Notes: generated by a model from the letters alone, not told the origin. Counted from the first letter of the stretch, positions 1-8,112 are shown. The stretch is DNA of 18,024 nt from CAYNNP01 sp964398215 (GCA_964398215.1 CAYNNP010000135.1:1-18024), one strand, 5' to 3'. Program-made: numbers and translations.

Positions 1-145
1 GGGACAATCAATCTTGACTCGGTCCCTCGCTCACGCGTCGGGTTACCAAAAACCATTACCTGAGGCAAAAGCGTCTCACATTATGTCGATTCGTTTGTGT
101 TACAGTAGTGAGTCTTCCATTTTGCGCCGTTCATGAGGTCTAAGA

Positions 146-1612
146 ATGATTTCTCGCCAAGTCGCTTTCCTTGGATGCATGTGTTTTGCAGCGGTCGGTA
201 TTTGTCAAGAAGCTGAATTTCGACATTGGACCACTGAAGACGGCAAACGAAGTCCGGTCCGCTTGCAACTACTGAAATCCAATGATGAGTTCGTGCAACT
301 CAAGCGAGAAGACAATGGCAAACTGGTAACGATGAAGATCGCGACCCTGTCCAAGGCCGATCAGAACTTCTTGTCTTCGCTGGCTGAAAAGAATTCAGAT
401 CCAGCGGGGCCGGCTGCTGGCGAATCCGCTGGTGGTTGGAACCAGTGGCGTGGCCCCATGCGCGACGGTAAAAGTCCAGACACAGGAATCATGACTCAGT
501 GGCCAGGGAATGGCCCAGAACTTTTGTGGAACATCACCGGGCTTGGTGTTGGCTATTCCACACCGGCGGTCGTTGGCGATACAGCGTATGTTTTAGGGAC
601 GCGCGGTAGCGACGAATTCTTGTTCGCATTGTCAACCAATGACGGAAGCAAGCTTTGGGAGTCGCGTTTTGGCACACGAAACGACGGCGGCGGATTCGCA
701 GGCCCAAAGGGAACTCCGGCAATCGATGGTGACCACATCTATGTTCTGGGCGGAGGTGGTGACCTTGTATGCATGAAACGTGATGGCGGCGATATCAAGT
801 GGGCAAAGAATCTGAAATCAGACTTTGGTGGCAAGACTGGCCACTGGCAATACGCAGAGTCTCCACTGATTGATGGTGATCGATTGTTGTGCACACCAGG
901 CGGCGGGAAAAACACCATCGTTGCCTTGGACAAATCAAGCGGCCGCAAAATCTGGGGCGCTGGTGTCGGTGCAATCACCAGTGACGGTTTCGCGACCGCC
1001 GGCTATGCCTCGATTATCAAAGCGAATTTATCACAAGTCGATCAGTACATCGTTTTCCTGCATGGCGGCGTTGTTGGGCTGGAAGCAAAATCTGGACAGC
1101 CGCTTTGGCACTACGATAACCCTGCTAACGACACGGCCAACTGCAGTACACCTATCGCGTTTGGCGACGCCGTATTTGCAGCCAGCGGGTATGGTACCGG
1201 CGGCGGATTGGCGATGATTTCACGCCGCGGAAACCAGTGGAACGTTAACGAAAAGTACTTCGTCAACAAAATGCAGAGCCATCATGGCGGGTTCATTCTT
1301 CACGAAGGTCACATCTATGGGACCAACGAGTCAGCGTTGCTGTGTATCGAGTGGAATTCTGGGCGTATCAAATGGCAAGACCGTTGCGTCGGAAAAGGCT
1401 CGACAACATTCGTCGACGGACACCTAATCGTACGCGGAGAAAGCGGCAGCGTTGCACTGGTGGTAGCATCTCCAAGCGGCTTTCAGGAGCAGGGCAGATT
1501 TGAACAGGCTGATCGTAGCAACAAGAAAGCGTGGGCCCATCCAGTTGTCGTCGACGGCAAACTGTATTTGCATGACCACGGCCGAATGCTTTGCTACAAG
1601 GTCGGAAAGTAG
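146..1612 (+). CDS. Secreted SHD1-domain / PQQ-like beta-propeller protein
   Basis: This 488-residue protein is probably exported. Residues 1-20 form a hydrophobic signal peptide ending in AVGIC, and the Cys is not in a good lipobox because Ile precedes it. Residues about 22-77 match the SHD1 (SLA1 homology 1) domain common in planctomycete proteins: an RHWTTEDGK opening, a basic strand, then a KIATLSKADQNFL ending. After a short Gly/Ala linker, residues 97-487 are a PQQ-like (PQQ_2/WD40-like) beta-propeller opening with WNQWRGPMRDGKSP and containing repeated GD..YVLG, ALDKSSGRKIW and CIEWNSGRIKW blades. Planctomycetes carry many such outer-compartment propellers, usually annotated as PQQ-binding-like; whether they bind PQQ is unknown, and no catalytic motif is visible. 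The ATG start has a GAGGT ribosome site at 135-139. The gene appears to stand alone. Family assignment is firm; the function is a binding or scaffold role by inference. Confidence 0.9.
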   Translation: MISRQVAFLGCMCFAAVGICQEAEFRHWTTEDGKRSPVRLQLLKSNDEFVQLKREDNGKLVTMKIATLSKADQNFLSSLAEKNSDPAGPAAGESAGGWNQWRGPMRDGKSPDTGIMTQWPGNGPELLWNITGLGVGYSTPAVVGDTAYVLGTRGSDEFLFALSTNDGSKLWESRFGTRNDGGGFAGPKGTPAIDGDHIYVLGGGGDLVCMKRDGGDIKWAKNLKSDFGGKTGHWQYAESPLIDGDRLLCTPGGGKNTIVALDKSSGRKIWGAGVGAITSDGFATAGYASIIKANLSQVDQYIVFLHGGVVGLEAKSGQPLWHYDNPANDTANCSTPIAFGDAVFAASGYGTGGGLAMISRRGNQWNVNEKYFVNKMQSHHGGFILHEGHIYGTNESALLCIEWNSGRIKWQDRCVGKGSTTFVDGHLIVRGESGSVALVVASPSGFQEQGRFEQADRSNKKAWAHPVVVDGKLYLHDHGRMLCYKVGK

Positions 1613-1841
1613 ATCGCATTTGCCAAGCGACCGCTCGTGAAATAAGAGCCCGCTTTCTTTAGTGTCTGATCCTCCCGCTGTAGAGGAGGTTGGAAGCAAA
1701 AATGGGCGCCGGGTTACTTATGTCGCCTATGCGGGTTTTTCGCGGAATCCTGTTCAGTTATCCGCCACGCAATGGATCAACACTTGAAAATCTAACCAGT
1801 CGCCAAATTCCAGACCTAGGGTTCACTGACTCATTCTGGAG

Positions 1842-2492
1842 ATGGCAGTGCATTCTATTCCCGATATTCAAGTTCATCCGATGACGCCCGTGGCGGAAAA
1901 GGCGATTCGGTTTGCCAATGCCGGCGACCACACATCATCGCTTGAGCAATGGAATTTGTATTTGGTGGATCATCCGGCTGTCGCAGAAGCCTATGTGCTG
2001 CGAGGATTGGTGAAAGCATCGTTGGGTGATGGACAGGGATTGCTGGAAGACTACAAATCGGCCTCCGAGGCCAAGCCCGAAGATGGACGTTTTCGCGCCA
2101 TGTATCACCTTGCCTTGGGTGGCAGCATGTACTGCGTCTACTTGGAAGACGGGATCACCGACTTGCTAGATCAAGCCATCGAAAATATGGACATCGCGGT
2201 CGAAGCTGCTCCCGACGATTTGATGGCCCTTTCGTATCGAGGCACTGCGTTGTGCCATGCGGAGAAACCCGAGGCAGCCAACGAAGACTTTACACGTGTG
2301 ATCGCGCTGCATCCAGAAAATGCACACGCAAGATTCATGCGTGGTGCGATCTCAATGGGCAACGGTGCGCTTGCGGACGCGAAAGAGGACTTTGAAATTG
2401 CACTCGAAAACCGCGAGCAACTGGAAGAAGCAACCAGCAACGCGCTGGAACAACGCTACGAAGAAATCATGGCACTGTTGCTACAAGCCTAG
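1842..2492 (+). CDS. Cytosolic tetratricopeptide repeat (TPR) protein
   Basis: This 216-residue protein is made of helix-turn-helix repeats. TPR-like units are visible at about residues 18-48, 50-80, 127-160 (with ALSYRGTALCHAEKPEAANEDF) and 162-192 (with AHARFMRGAISMGNGALADA), using the small-residue and Pro-turn pattern of the family. There is no signal peptide or membrane segment, so it is probably cytoplasmic and mediates protein-protein contacts; the partner is unknown. The start is uncertain. GGAG at 1838-1841 directly abuts the ATG at 1842, which is too close, but sits 6 nt from an in-frame GTG at 1848, so GTG 1848 may be the true start. It is convergent with zwf, with 40 bp between the stops. 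It could be a general scaffold or part of a stress or secretion complex, and nothing here decides which. Confidence 0.85.
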   Translation: MAVHSIPDIQVHPMTPVAEKAIRFANAGDHTSSLEQWNLYLVDHPAVAEAYVLRGLVKASLGDGQGLLEDYKSASEAKPEDGRFRAMYHLALGGSMYCVYLEDGITDLLDQAIENMDIAVEAAPDDLMALSYRGTALCHAEKPEAANEDFTRVIALHPENAHARFMRGAISMGNGALADAKEDFEIALENREQLEEATSNALEQRYEEIMALLLQA

Positions 2493-2532
2493 CAACGCAA
2501 ATTTGGTGCACGTGGTCTCACCTTCACGGCCG

Positions 2533-3993
2533 TCACGCATTCTTTGAAATCACAGGGCAAACGTCAAACCATTCGCGTTGTTGGTCCTGCATCCACGTTG
2601 CACATTCACTTGGGCCCCAGTTGCCAACCTTGTAATCGAATAGAGGCGGTGCAGCAGGACTTCTCCACGCCGCAATGATCGGGTCGATGATCCCCCAAGC
2701 CAATTCGACTTCATCACTCCTAGCAAACAGGCTTGCGTCTCCCGTCAATGCGTCAAGCAACAATCGTTGATACGCTTCAGGCATCGATTGCCCACCCGAG
2801 CTTTCCTGGAAGTCAAAATCCAAAGTACTGGTTCGCGTTTTCATTTCCGACTCTGGGATCTTCGTCTCAAAGTGCAGTTCGATTCCTTCAGCCGGTTGCA
2901 CTTGGATCAGCAATCGATTGCCGATTGGCCGTCGCGTTTTTTTGCCAAACATAATATGTGGCACGTTCTTGAACTGAATCACAATCTGCGTACTTCGGCA
3001 CGACATCCCTTTGCCGCTTCGCAAGTAGAACGGCACGCCTTGCCATCGCCAATTGTCGCAAAGCAACTTTAGCACCGCAAAAGTCTCGGTTTCGCTTTTT
3101 GGCGGCACGCCTTCTTCTTGCAGATAGCCGCTGTACTGACCACGAACTGTATCCCTCGCAAAGTCGCCGCCAGTCATTTTGCGGATGCTGTGCAAAACCT
3201 TGACTTTCTCGTCGCGGACTAACGACGCATCGAACCTCGAAGGCGGTTCCATTGCCGTAATCATCAGCAGTTGCAGCAAATGGTTTTGAAACATGTCGCG
3301 CAGGATTCCAGACTCATCGTAATAGCCTCCGCGACGACCAATCACGACTTCCTCTGCAACTGTAATCTGTACATGCTCGACGTAGTTGCGATTCCAAAGT
3401 GGTTCAAAAATACTGTTTGCAAAACGAAGCGCAAAAATATTCTGTACCGTTTCTTTGCCTAGATAATGATCGATCCGGTAGATCTGGTCTTCGCGAAACA
3501 CACCGTGGATCGATTCGTTCAGCGCCTGTGCTGTTTTCAGATCAGTCCCGAACGGCTTTTCAATGATGACGCGGCGAAAACCGTTGGTGTCGTCGGCTAA
3601 ACCTGCGGCGCCCAATTGCTGGATAGCTTGCTCGTACAACTGCGGCATTGTTGACAAGTAATAAAGACGTCCGCTGCCTGCTGATTCGGTTTCATCTAGA
3701 AACTTGGCCAACGATCGAAAGTCTTCCGTTTTCTTGATGTCACCGGGTTGGTAGAAAATGTTTTGACTGAACGTTTCCCAAGCTCCCGCATCAAAACTGT
3801 CTTTCGCAAATTTTGCTGTGGTTTCCCGAAGTGATTCACGCCATTGCTGATGCTCGAATTGACTGCGAGACACACCAACAATCTTGGTTGATTTTGGCAA
3901 CCGGTCTTTTCGAAACAAGTTGTACAGTGCCGGGATCAATTTACGGCTGGTCAAGTCGCCCGAAGCGCCAAAAATCACAATCGTATGACTCAC
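2533..3993 (-). CDS. zwf: Glucose-6-phosphate 1-dehydrogenase
   Basis: This enzyme oxidises glucose 6-phosphate to 6-phosphogluconolactone while reducing NADP+ (or NAD+). It is the entry step of the oxidative pentose phosphate and Entner-Doudoroff routes and acts in the cytosol. The 486 residues are the usual family length. The Rossmann nucleotide loop GASGDLTSRKL is at residues 9-19, EKPFG at 145-149, the substrate-binding signature RIDHYLGKE at 173-181, and the catalytic His region FQNHLLQLL with H238. The C-terminal domain continues through the conserved LLLDALTGDASLFARSDEVE stretch. The start codon is GTG (3993) with GGA about 8 nt upstream; it gives the expected short lead into the Rossmann strand. 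It stands alone: 6-phosphogluconolactonase, 6-phosphogluconate dehydrogenase and transaldolase are not adjacent in this window. All key residues are intact, so it should be active. Confidence 0.97.
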   Translation of the reverse strand: MSHTIVIFGASGDLTSRKLIPALYNLFRKDRLPKSTKIVGVSRSQFEHQQWRESLRETTAKFAKDSFDAGAWETFSQNIFYQPGDIKKTEDFRSLAKFLDETESAGSGRLYYLSTMPQLYEQAIQQLGAAGLADDTNGFRRVIIEKPFGTDLKTAQALNESIHGVFREDQIYRIDHYLGKETVQNIFALRFANSIFEPLWNRNYVEHVQITVAEEVVIGRRGGYYDESGILRDMFQNHLLQLLMITAMEPPSRFDASLVRDEKVKVLHSIRKMTGGDFARDTVRGQYSGYLQEEGVPPKSETETFAVLKLLCDNWRWQGVPFYLRSGKGMSCRSTQIVIQFKNVPHIMFGKKTRRPIGNRLLIQVQPAEGIELHFETKIPESEMKTRTSTLDFDFQESSGGQSMPEAYQRLLLDALTGDASLFARSDEVELAWGIIDPIIAAWRSPAAPPLFDYKVGNWGPSECATWMQDQQREWFDVCPVISKNA

Positions 3994-4426
3994 AAAGCAA
4001 TCCGCTGTAAAGGAGTAGTGCGTTCATCCCGCGCCGGCCAAGATCGGCGCTCAATTCAGCCCATTAGCTTACGCCAGAAACATCGATTCGACGAGGCCGC
4101 AAGCCAAACGTCCTTTGAACCAACTGCGCTTTTCCAAACTTCCCGAGTCGGCCGCATTTTAGTTGCGTGGAATCCTATCCGGCCCGCGACGATTGCTTCA
4201 AGCGTTGGTGGTTCGATGCCTAACCCCACGCCGATGCATGGGCCTGCATTCTGTCGCTACTGTGCAGTTGGTTTTCTGGTTGTTTCATCCAGTTGATCAA
4301 ACGCCAGCTCGATGCGTTGTTCCAAAACACAACTTATAACACCCGAGCGAGCGATGCGGCCGGTACGCGATTCGCGAACCTTCGCTTTTGAAGTCCGCTG
4401 TATCGCGCAATCGATTTAACAAACCG
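3994..4426. other. Intergenic region between zwf and the membrane TPR gene
   Basis: This 433-bp stretch separates two minus-strand genes and should hold the zwf promoter. I see no open frame with a recognisable product: the frames crossing it are short, rich in Arg/Ser, and lack ribosome sites. I could not identify a credible -35/-10 pair. TTATAA occurs near 4333-4338, but without a spaced -35 partner on either strand. A small ATGCA/TGCAT dyad lies at 4234-4249. No terminator hairpin with a T-run is seen downstream of the TPR gene. Confidence 0.5.
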
Positions 4427-5029
4427 CTAAGCAGCTCGGTTGGCCTCTCGGGTTGAATCGGCAACTGGCATTTTGATTGTCGCCGGCTCTTCGTCTTCAT
4501 CAGCAATCGCCAAATCCCGATCGATTCGCCGCTGTTCTCCAGCAATCTCCAAATGCCAGTAGTCAGCGACTTCTAAACGGGTTAGCTCTTTCATCAAAGA
4601 CTTTGCGTTGTCAGGGCGTTCGGTATGCCGATAGATACCACATAGCAGTAGCAAAGTCGGAGGATCGCGTGGTTCGATTGCTAGCACACGCATTGCCAGC
4701 GTTTCGGCTTCGTGCCAATCCGATCGGAGGTAAGCGTTGCGAGCTTCCGGAAAAAGGTCGGGGGCGTCGCTGGCAACCCGAGGCTGAAGCATTGCTGGCA
4801 AATCTCGAATACGATGAAAGACATAGAAGCCCCAAACGCAAATCGAAACCCAGAATGCCATCGACACCAATATCCCCGAAATCCACTGCGGATAGATGTA
4901 CCGTGTCACGAGCAGTAAATTCAACGCGATGCCAAATGCTGCAGCAACTGGCAGCGCGGACAAACGTCCTTGCCACCAAAGTTCAGGTAGTCCTGGCCAC
5001 AAGCACGTTAGATAATGGCGAATCTCCAT
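4427..5029 (-). CDS. Membrane-anchored TPR-like protein (planctomycete family)
   Basis: This 200-residue protein starts with a Trp-rich segment (CLWPGLPELWWQGRL, residues 9-23). Two membrane helices follow at about 25-45 and 49-71, then a basic HRIRDL boundary and a cytosolic or periplasmic tail. Residues 93-155 look like one or two TPR units (FPEARNAYLRSDWHEAETLA, then a PRDPPTLLLLCGIYRHTERPDNAKSLM stretch). The WPGLPELWW opening is familiar from conserved planctomycete membrane proteins of unknown function. The acidic and polar C-terminus is probably disordered. No good ribosome site precedes the ATG at 5029. A 209-codon open frame on the opposite strand is a shadow: it lacks any domain, whereas this strand shows helices and a repeat. 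It lies upstream of zwf on the same strand, but 433 bp away, so co-transcription is unlikely. Confidence 0.85.
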   Translation of the reverse strand: MEIRHYLTCLWPGLPELWWQGRLSALPVAAAFGIALNLLLVTRYIYPQWISGILVSMAFWVSICVWGFYVFHRIRDLPAMLQPRVASDAPDLFPEARNAYLRSDWHEAETLAMRVLAIEPRDPPTLLLLCGIYRHTERPDNAKSLMKELTRLEVADYWHLEIAGEQRRIDRDLAIADEDEEPATIKMPVADSTREANRAA

Positions 5030-5173
5030 GCATCATGAATACCGATTTTACCCGGCTGAGATCAAGCTGTTTTCCGCAGGCAGCAAATTATAGCGGGCAG
5101 TTTTGACGTGCCAGCTGCCAGGCCCTTGGCTCTGTTGACCAACTACACACCCATTTGAAACGGAACTAACATC

Positions 5174-5797
5174 ATGTCAGAAATACTGAATCTAATTGGC
5201 AAGCAACTGACGGCCGAGTCGATCGGAAAGCTTAGCCGCAGCATCGGAGCTTCACCGGAGCAGACACAACAAGCCGTGAGCGCAGCGTTGCCAACGTTGC
5301 TGGGAGCATTGACTCGCAGCATCGAAGCACAAGATGGCGAGAAAAATCTGCACAACGCTCTTCTCAAGGATCACGATGGCTCGATCCTGGATAATTTGGG
5401 TGCGTTATTTGGTGGCGGCAAAGCTGATGACGCTGGACCGTCAGTTTCAAGCCGAACATTATCTGGCGGCGCGATTCTCGATCATATTCTTGGCAACAAA
5501 CGTCAACGCGTCGAAACAGGCGTCAGCAGTGCAAGCGGCCTATCGACTTCGCAAGTAATGAAACTGCTGGCGATGATCGCGCCAATGATCATGGGGGTAC
5601 TTGGTCGCCGACGAAAACAAGACGACTTGTCATCAGGTGGGCTGGGCGATCTGTTGCGTTCAGAAAAGAAGCAGGTCGAATCCGATTCGCTTGGCGGCGG
5701 CCTGATGTCAAAGATGTTTGATCAAGACGGCGACGGAGACTTTGACATGATGGACATGATGAAGTTCGGCGCCAAAAAAGTGTTCGGGCGAGACTAG
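5174..5797 (+). CDS. DUF937-family protein with C-terminal EF-hand-like loop
   Basis: This 207-residue protein has the DUF937 arrangement. An N-terminal helical bundle (residues 1-55) contains IGASPEQTQQAVSAALPTLLGAL, then a Gly-rich stretch with NLGALFGGG, a GGAILDHILGNKR segment (98-110), and a second helical block STSQVMKLLAMIAPMIMGVLGRR (124-146). The family is known from proteins such as YidB, but its biochemical role is not established. Residues 183-194 (DQDGDGDFDMMD) fit the 12-residue EF-hand calcium loop, with Asp at positions 1, 3, 5, 9 and 12 and Gly at 6. That is unusual to see attached here and suggests calcium binding. No signal peptide is seen. The ribosome site is weak (GGA about 11 nt before the ATG). 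A palindrome and then a likely terminator follow the stop codon. Family call good, function unknown. Confidence 0.85.
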   Translation: MSEILNLIGKQLTAESIGKLSRSIGASPEQTQQAVSAALPTLLGALTRSIEAQDGEKNLHNALLKDHDGSILDNLGALFGGGKADDAGPSVSSRTLSGGAILDHILGNKRQRVETGVSSASGLSTSQVMKLLAMIAPMIMGVLGRRRKQDDLSSGGLGDLLRSEKKQVESDSLGGGLMSKMFDQDGDGDFDMMDMMKFGAKKVFGRD

Positions 5798-5814
5798 CAC
5801 GTCGGGCTCAGGCC

Positions 5815-5877
5815 GTAGCCGGAGTCGCCAGGCTTCGGTTTTGACCGACAGGCCTGAATTCTGGCGAATCCAGCTAC
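5815..5877. repeat. Imperfect 17-bp inverted repeat (intergenic palindromic element)
   Basis: The arm GTAGCCGGAGTCGCCAG at 5815-5831 pairs with CTGGCGAATCCAGCTAC at 5861-5877, with two mismatches in 17. Inside lies a further nested stem: CAGGC (5829-5833) with GCCTG (5852-5856), and TCGGT (5835-5839) with ACCGA (5844-5848) around a TTTG loop. It lies 17 bp after the DUF937 stop codon. No T-run follows on the plus strand, so it is not a standard intrinsic terminator. I recall this kind of GTAGC-CTGGCGA palindrome as recurrent between genes in Rhodopirellula-type genomes, which would make it a REP/MITE-like element. Copy number cannot be tested here. Confidence 0.7.
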
Positions 5878-5926
5878 ACAAAAAATTGACCAGGATCGTT
5901 TCGGCGGAAAGGCGCCCATTCGTTGT

Positions 5927-5949
5927 CCAGCATGATGCTGGCGTTTTTT
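5927..5949 (+). terminator. Intrinsic terminator-like hairpin before the hydrolase gene
   Basis: CCAGCATGATGCTGG at 5927-5941 is a perfect dyad. It can form a 5-bp CCAGC/GCTGG stem with an ATGAT loop, followed after CG by six T (5944-5949). This fits a rho-independent terminator for the DUF937 gene. It is unusually near the next gene: the T-run ends 23 nt before the hydrolase ATG, leaving little room for a promoter, so it could also act as an attenuator on a read-through transcript. The stem is short, so its strength is modest. Confidence 0.6.
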
Positions 5950-5972
5950 AATCCAAGGAGGGCCAGAAAACT

Positions 5973-6941
5973 ATGAATTTGATTCTCCCAATTTGTATCG
6001 GCGCCATTTGCCTGCTGGCGATTTGGAGCTTGGTTGGCTGGATAATTGCGATCAGTTTTTTACGCAAAGACCACCATCATCACAACGAAGTAGAAACGCC
6101 CAGAGATCGTGGGATCACCGCAAAACGATTGCTGATCCCTTGCCATGTCCTGGATCCAAACGCGGACCATGAAGTAGCCGCCTGGATGTTGATACCGGAT
6201 CCGGATCGCGCGCATGACGGCGCGTGTGTCGTGATGGTACACGGTTTCGATAGCGGAAAAGACAGAGTAAAAACCTGCGAAAAAGATCCGGGCTATCGTA
6301 GTTGCACGTTGGACCAAGGCGCAATCGCGCTGCGCCGAGCAGGGTTCATTGTGGTTGCAATCGATCTGCGAAATCACGGTGAATCTGGCGACGCGGGCAA
6401 CGTGTCCTTGGGCGCACGCGAGGCCTATGATGTTTTGGCGACCGTTGAGTATCTGTCGAAGAATGCGAGGCAGTACGGCATCAACCCAAGCAGGATTGGA
6501 TTGCGCGGCGAAAGCATGGGCGGTGCGGCTTGCTTGATTGCGGCAGCGATTGATCAAAACAAGCGTGTTGCAGCGGTATGGTCCGATTCAGCTTTTGGGA
6601 CAGCTTCCGAAGCGATCGCAGACTTCATTGGATTCAAGGGAGTGCCGCGCATCTTTGTGGCACCAGCACGCTTTTGGTTCAGCCGGCTTACCGGTATCCG
6701 CTTGAAAGACGCAAGTCCCGTTGAATACGTAGGGCAAATCGAATGCCCTGTCTTTTTAACGCATTCATCGGGCGACAGCGTGCTGCCGGTCTATCATTTG
6801 AAAACGCTATCGGAAAGCCAAGAGTGGCAGCAGCAGCCAGAAGTTTGGCAGCTAGAACTATATGAACACAATCGACTGTGGCTTGACCCTGACTATCAGG
6901 ATCGACAAATCGATTTCTTTAAACGGCGTTTAGCGTCGTAA
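5973..6941 (+). CDS. Membrane-anchored alpha/beta hydrolase
   Basis: This 322-residue protein has an N-terminal membrane helix (about residues 4-30) followed by a His-rich HHHHN patch and an alpha/beta-hydrolase domain. The oxyanion-side motif VHGFDSG is at 89-95. The nucleophile elbow GESMG places Ser181, the acid loop SGDSVLP gives Asp268, and the C-terminal EHNRLW gives His299; together they form a complete Ser-Asp-His triad. The RNHGESG segment between them is typical of BAAT/prolyl-peptidase-like or BD-FAE-like esterases and the PF12146/PF00561 clan. The substrate cannot be told; esterase, lipase or peptidase activity is possible, with the active domain tethered to the membrane. The start is supported by AAGGAGGG at 5955-5962, about 10 nt upstream. 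It is convergent with the RdgC-like gene (25 bp between the stops). It is probably a single gene. Confidence 0.88.
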   Translation: MNLILPICIGAICLLAIWSLVGWIIAISFLRKDHHHHNEVETPRDRGITAKRLLIPCHVLDPNADHEVAAWMLIPDPDRAHDGACVVMVHGFDSGKDRVKTCEKDPGYRSCTLDQGAIALRRAGFIVVAIDLRNHGESGDAGNVSLGAREAYDVLATVEYLSKNARQYGINPSRIGLRGESMGGAACLIAAAIDQNKRVAAVWSDSAFGTASEAIADFIGFKGVPRIFVAPARFWFSRLTGIRLKDASPVEYVGQIECPVFLTHSSGDSVLPVYHLKTLSESQEWQQQPEVWQLELYEHNRLWLDPDYQDRQIDFFKRRLAS

Positions 6942-6966
6942 GTCAATTTGTAAACCGCAGTTTGTC

Positions 6967-8012
6967 TTAAGCAGCAGCTCTTCGTTTTGCTTGGCCGCTT
7001 TCGTGTAACCACTTGTTGATCTGCGTTTGCTGCTTTGCCCAGTTGTCACTGACGCGGTGGTCACAGAAAACGTGGAACATCAAGTCGGTGGTATCACTGA
7101 GCAGTCGAATCGCATCAATGCGGTCGTCGTCATCGAATTCTTCGTCGTCATCCAAATGAATTTTTGCCGCACTGATCGCAAACGACTCGGCTTGTAAAAC
7201 CAAGTCAAACTGTCGTCCATCGCTGACGATCGTCATCCCAGTTTTACGCGGCAACTTTCCGCTGCGAATGGCTTGCCGTGCTTCGGGCAATGCAACCGGG
7301 CTTTCCGCAGAAATCGTTTCTTTGCCCGATTCTCCGCGTGGGCATTCCAGCGTCAGCGTTTTGGTCAGCATCACGGACACATCAGAATCGTCCGGTAGCG
7401 CGATCGTGTCTGTTTCGGTTTCCAAAGTCCACCACAGCCACATCAGAAATTCATTGCCCAGGAAATCCGGTGCTTGCGAATGTTCGTTGGACCAAGCGTG
7501 ATCGCTTTGTGATCCATTTGAAATGAAACAGGCTGGCACCAAGTCATCGACTTCGCCATAGCAATCCATTTCTTTGGCCCACTCCAGCGCCATTGTTCCA
7601 GCGCCGATGCGTCGTAGTTCAATTCCGAAGCTTCGTTCTAACAAATCCATGCAGTTGCCAGCCGCGGGGCCCGAACCACCGCCAAAATACAGCACTTCCT
7701 GGTCAAAATCCCACAGCAAAGGAAACTGCTGCATCTTTCGGTATTTGCCTGTGGCGGCTTCGGCTTCGCAGCGTTGCTGGACAGCTTCCTTGGCCTCTTT
7801 TCGCTGAGCCTTGGTGATCTTTGCGCCGTCGTTATCTTTTGCCAAACCGGACAGTTCCATTTGCAGCCAAGCGTTGCGGATCGCAGACGGAATTTGGTTC
7901 GTATCGATTCTTACGCTGACGTGCAGCGCGTTGTTGATCAGGTTCTTGCCGAGATCAAATTCTTGATCAAAAAGATGGTAGCCGCCTAGAAAACCCACAT
8001 GTGCATTTTCCA
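6967..8012 (-). CDS. rdgC: RdgC-like recombination-associated protein (5' partial at assembly gap)
   Basis: The visible part is 347 codons, and its 5' end runs into the run of N. The GTG at 7998 is probably an internal Val: the frame stays open upstream (Glu-Asn-Ala-His) up to the gap. Numbered from that Val, RIDTNQIP (30-37) followed by a Lys/Glu-rich KAQRKEAKEAVQQRCEAEA helix, the strand DFDQEVLYFGGGSGPAA, and FLGNEFLMWLWW (179-190) match, from memory, the divergent RdgC family of Deltaproteobacteria and planctomycetes. In E. coli, RdgC is a ring-shaped dimeric DNA-binding protein that restrains RecA loading; that role is only inferred here. The C-terminus has an acidic DDDEEFDDDDR patch. 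About 40-50 N-terminal residues are expected to be missing. It lies downstream of the polysaccharide genes on the same strand, but the gap hides whether they are co-transcribed. Confidence 0.65.
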
Positions 8013-8112
8013 NNNNNNNNNNNNNNNNNNNNNNNNNNNNNNNNNNNNNNNNNNNNNNNNNNNNNNNNNNNNNNNNNNNNNNNNNNNNNNNNNNNNNNNN
8101 NNNNNNNNNNNN
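8013..8112. other. Assembly gap, 100 N
   Basis: Exactly 100 undetermined bases lie between the 5' end of the RdgC-like gene and the stop codon of the flippase gene. A run of exactly 100 N is the common placeholder for a gap of unknown size, so the true distance may be much larger. Any open frame drawn across it has no support. Confidence 0.98.

Noticed and set aside
1690..1884. A 64-codon frame before the TPR gene with an AGGAGG-like word nearby
   Set aside because: No recognisable protein features; it overlaps the start of the TPR gene, and the purine-rich word is more likely chance or part of a weak CCTCC/GGAGG dyad at 1671-1689.
4477..5106. A 209-codon plus-strand open frame opposite the membrane TPR gene
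   Set aside because: It is rich in Ser/Arg/Gln, with no domain or ribosome site, while the opposite strand shows two membrane helices and a TPR-like tail.
6060..6557. A 165-codon minus-strand frame inside the hydrolase gene
   Set aside because: It is a shadow of the alpha/beta hydrolase, whose triad and oxyanion motif are intact on the plus strand.
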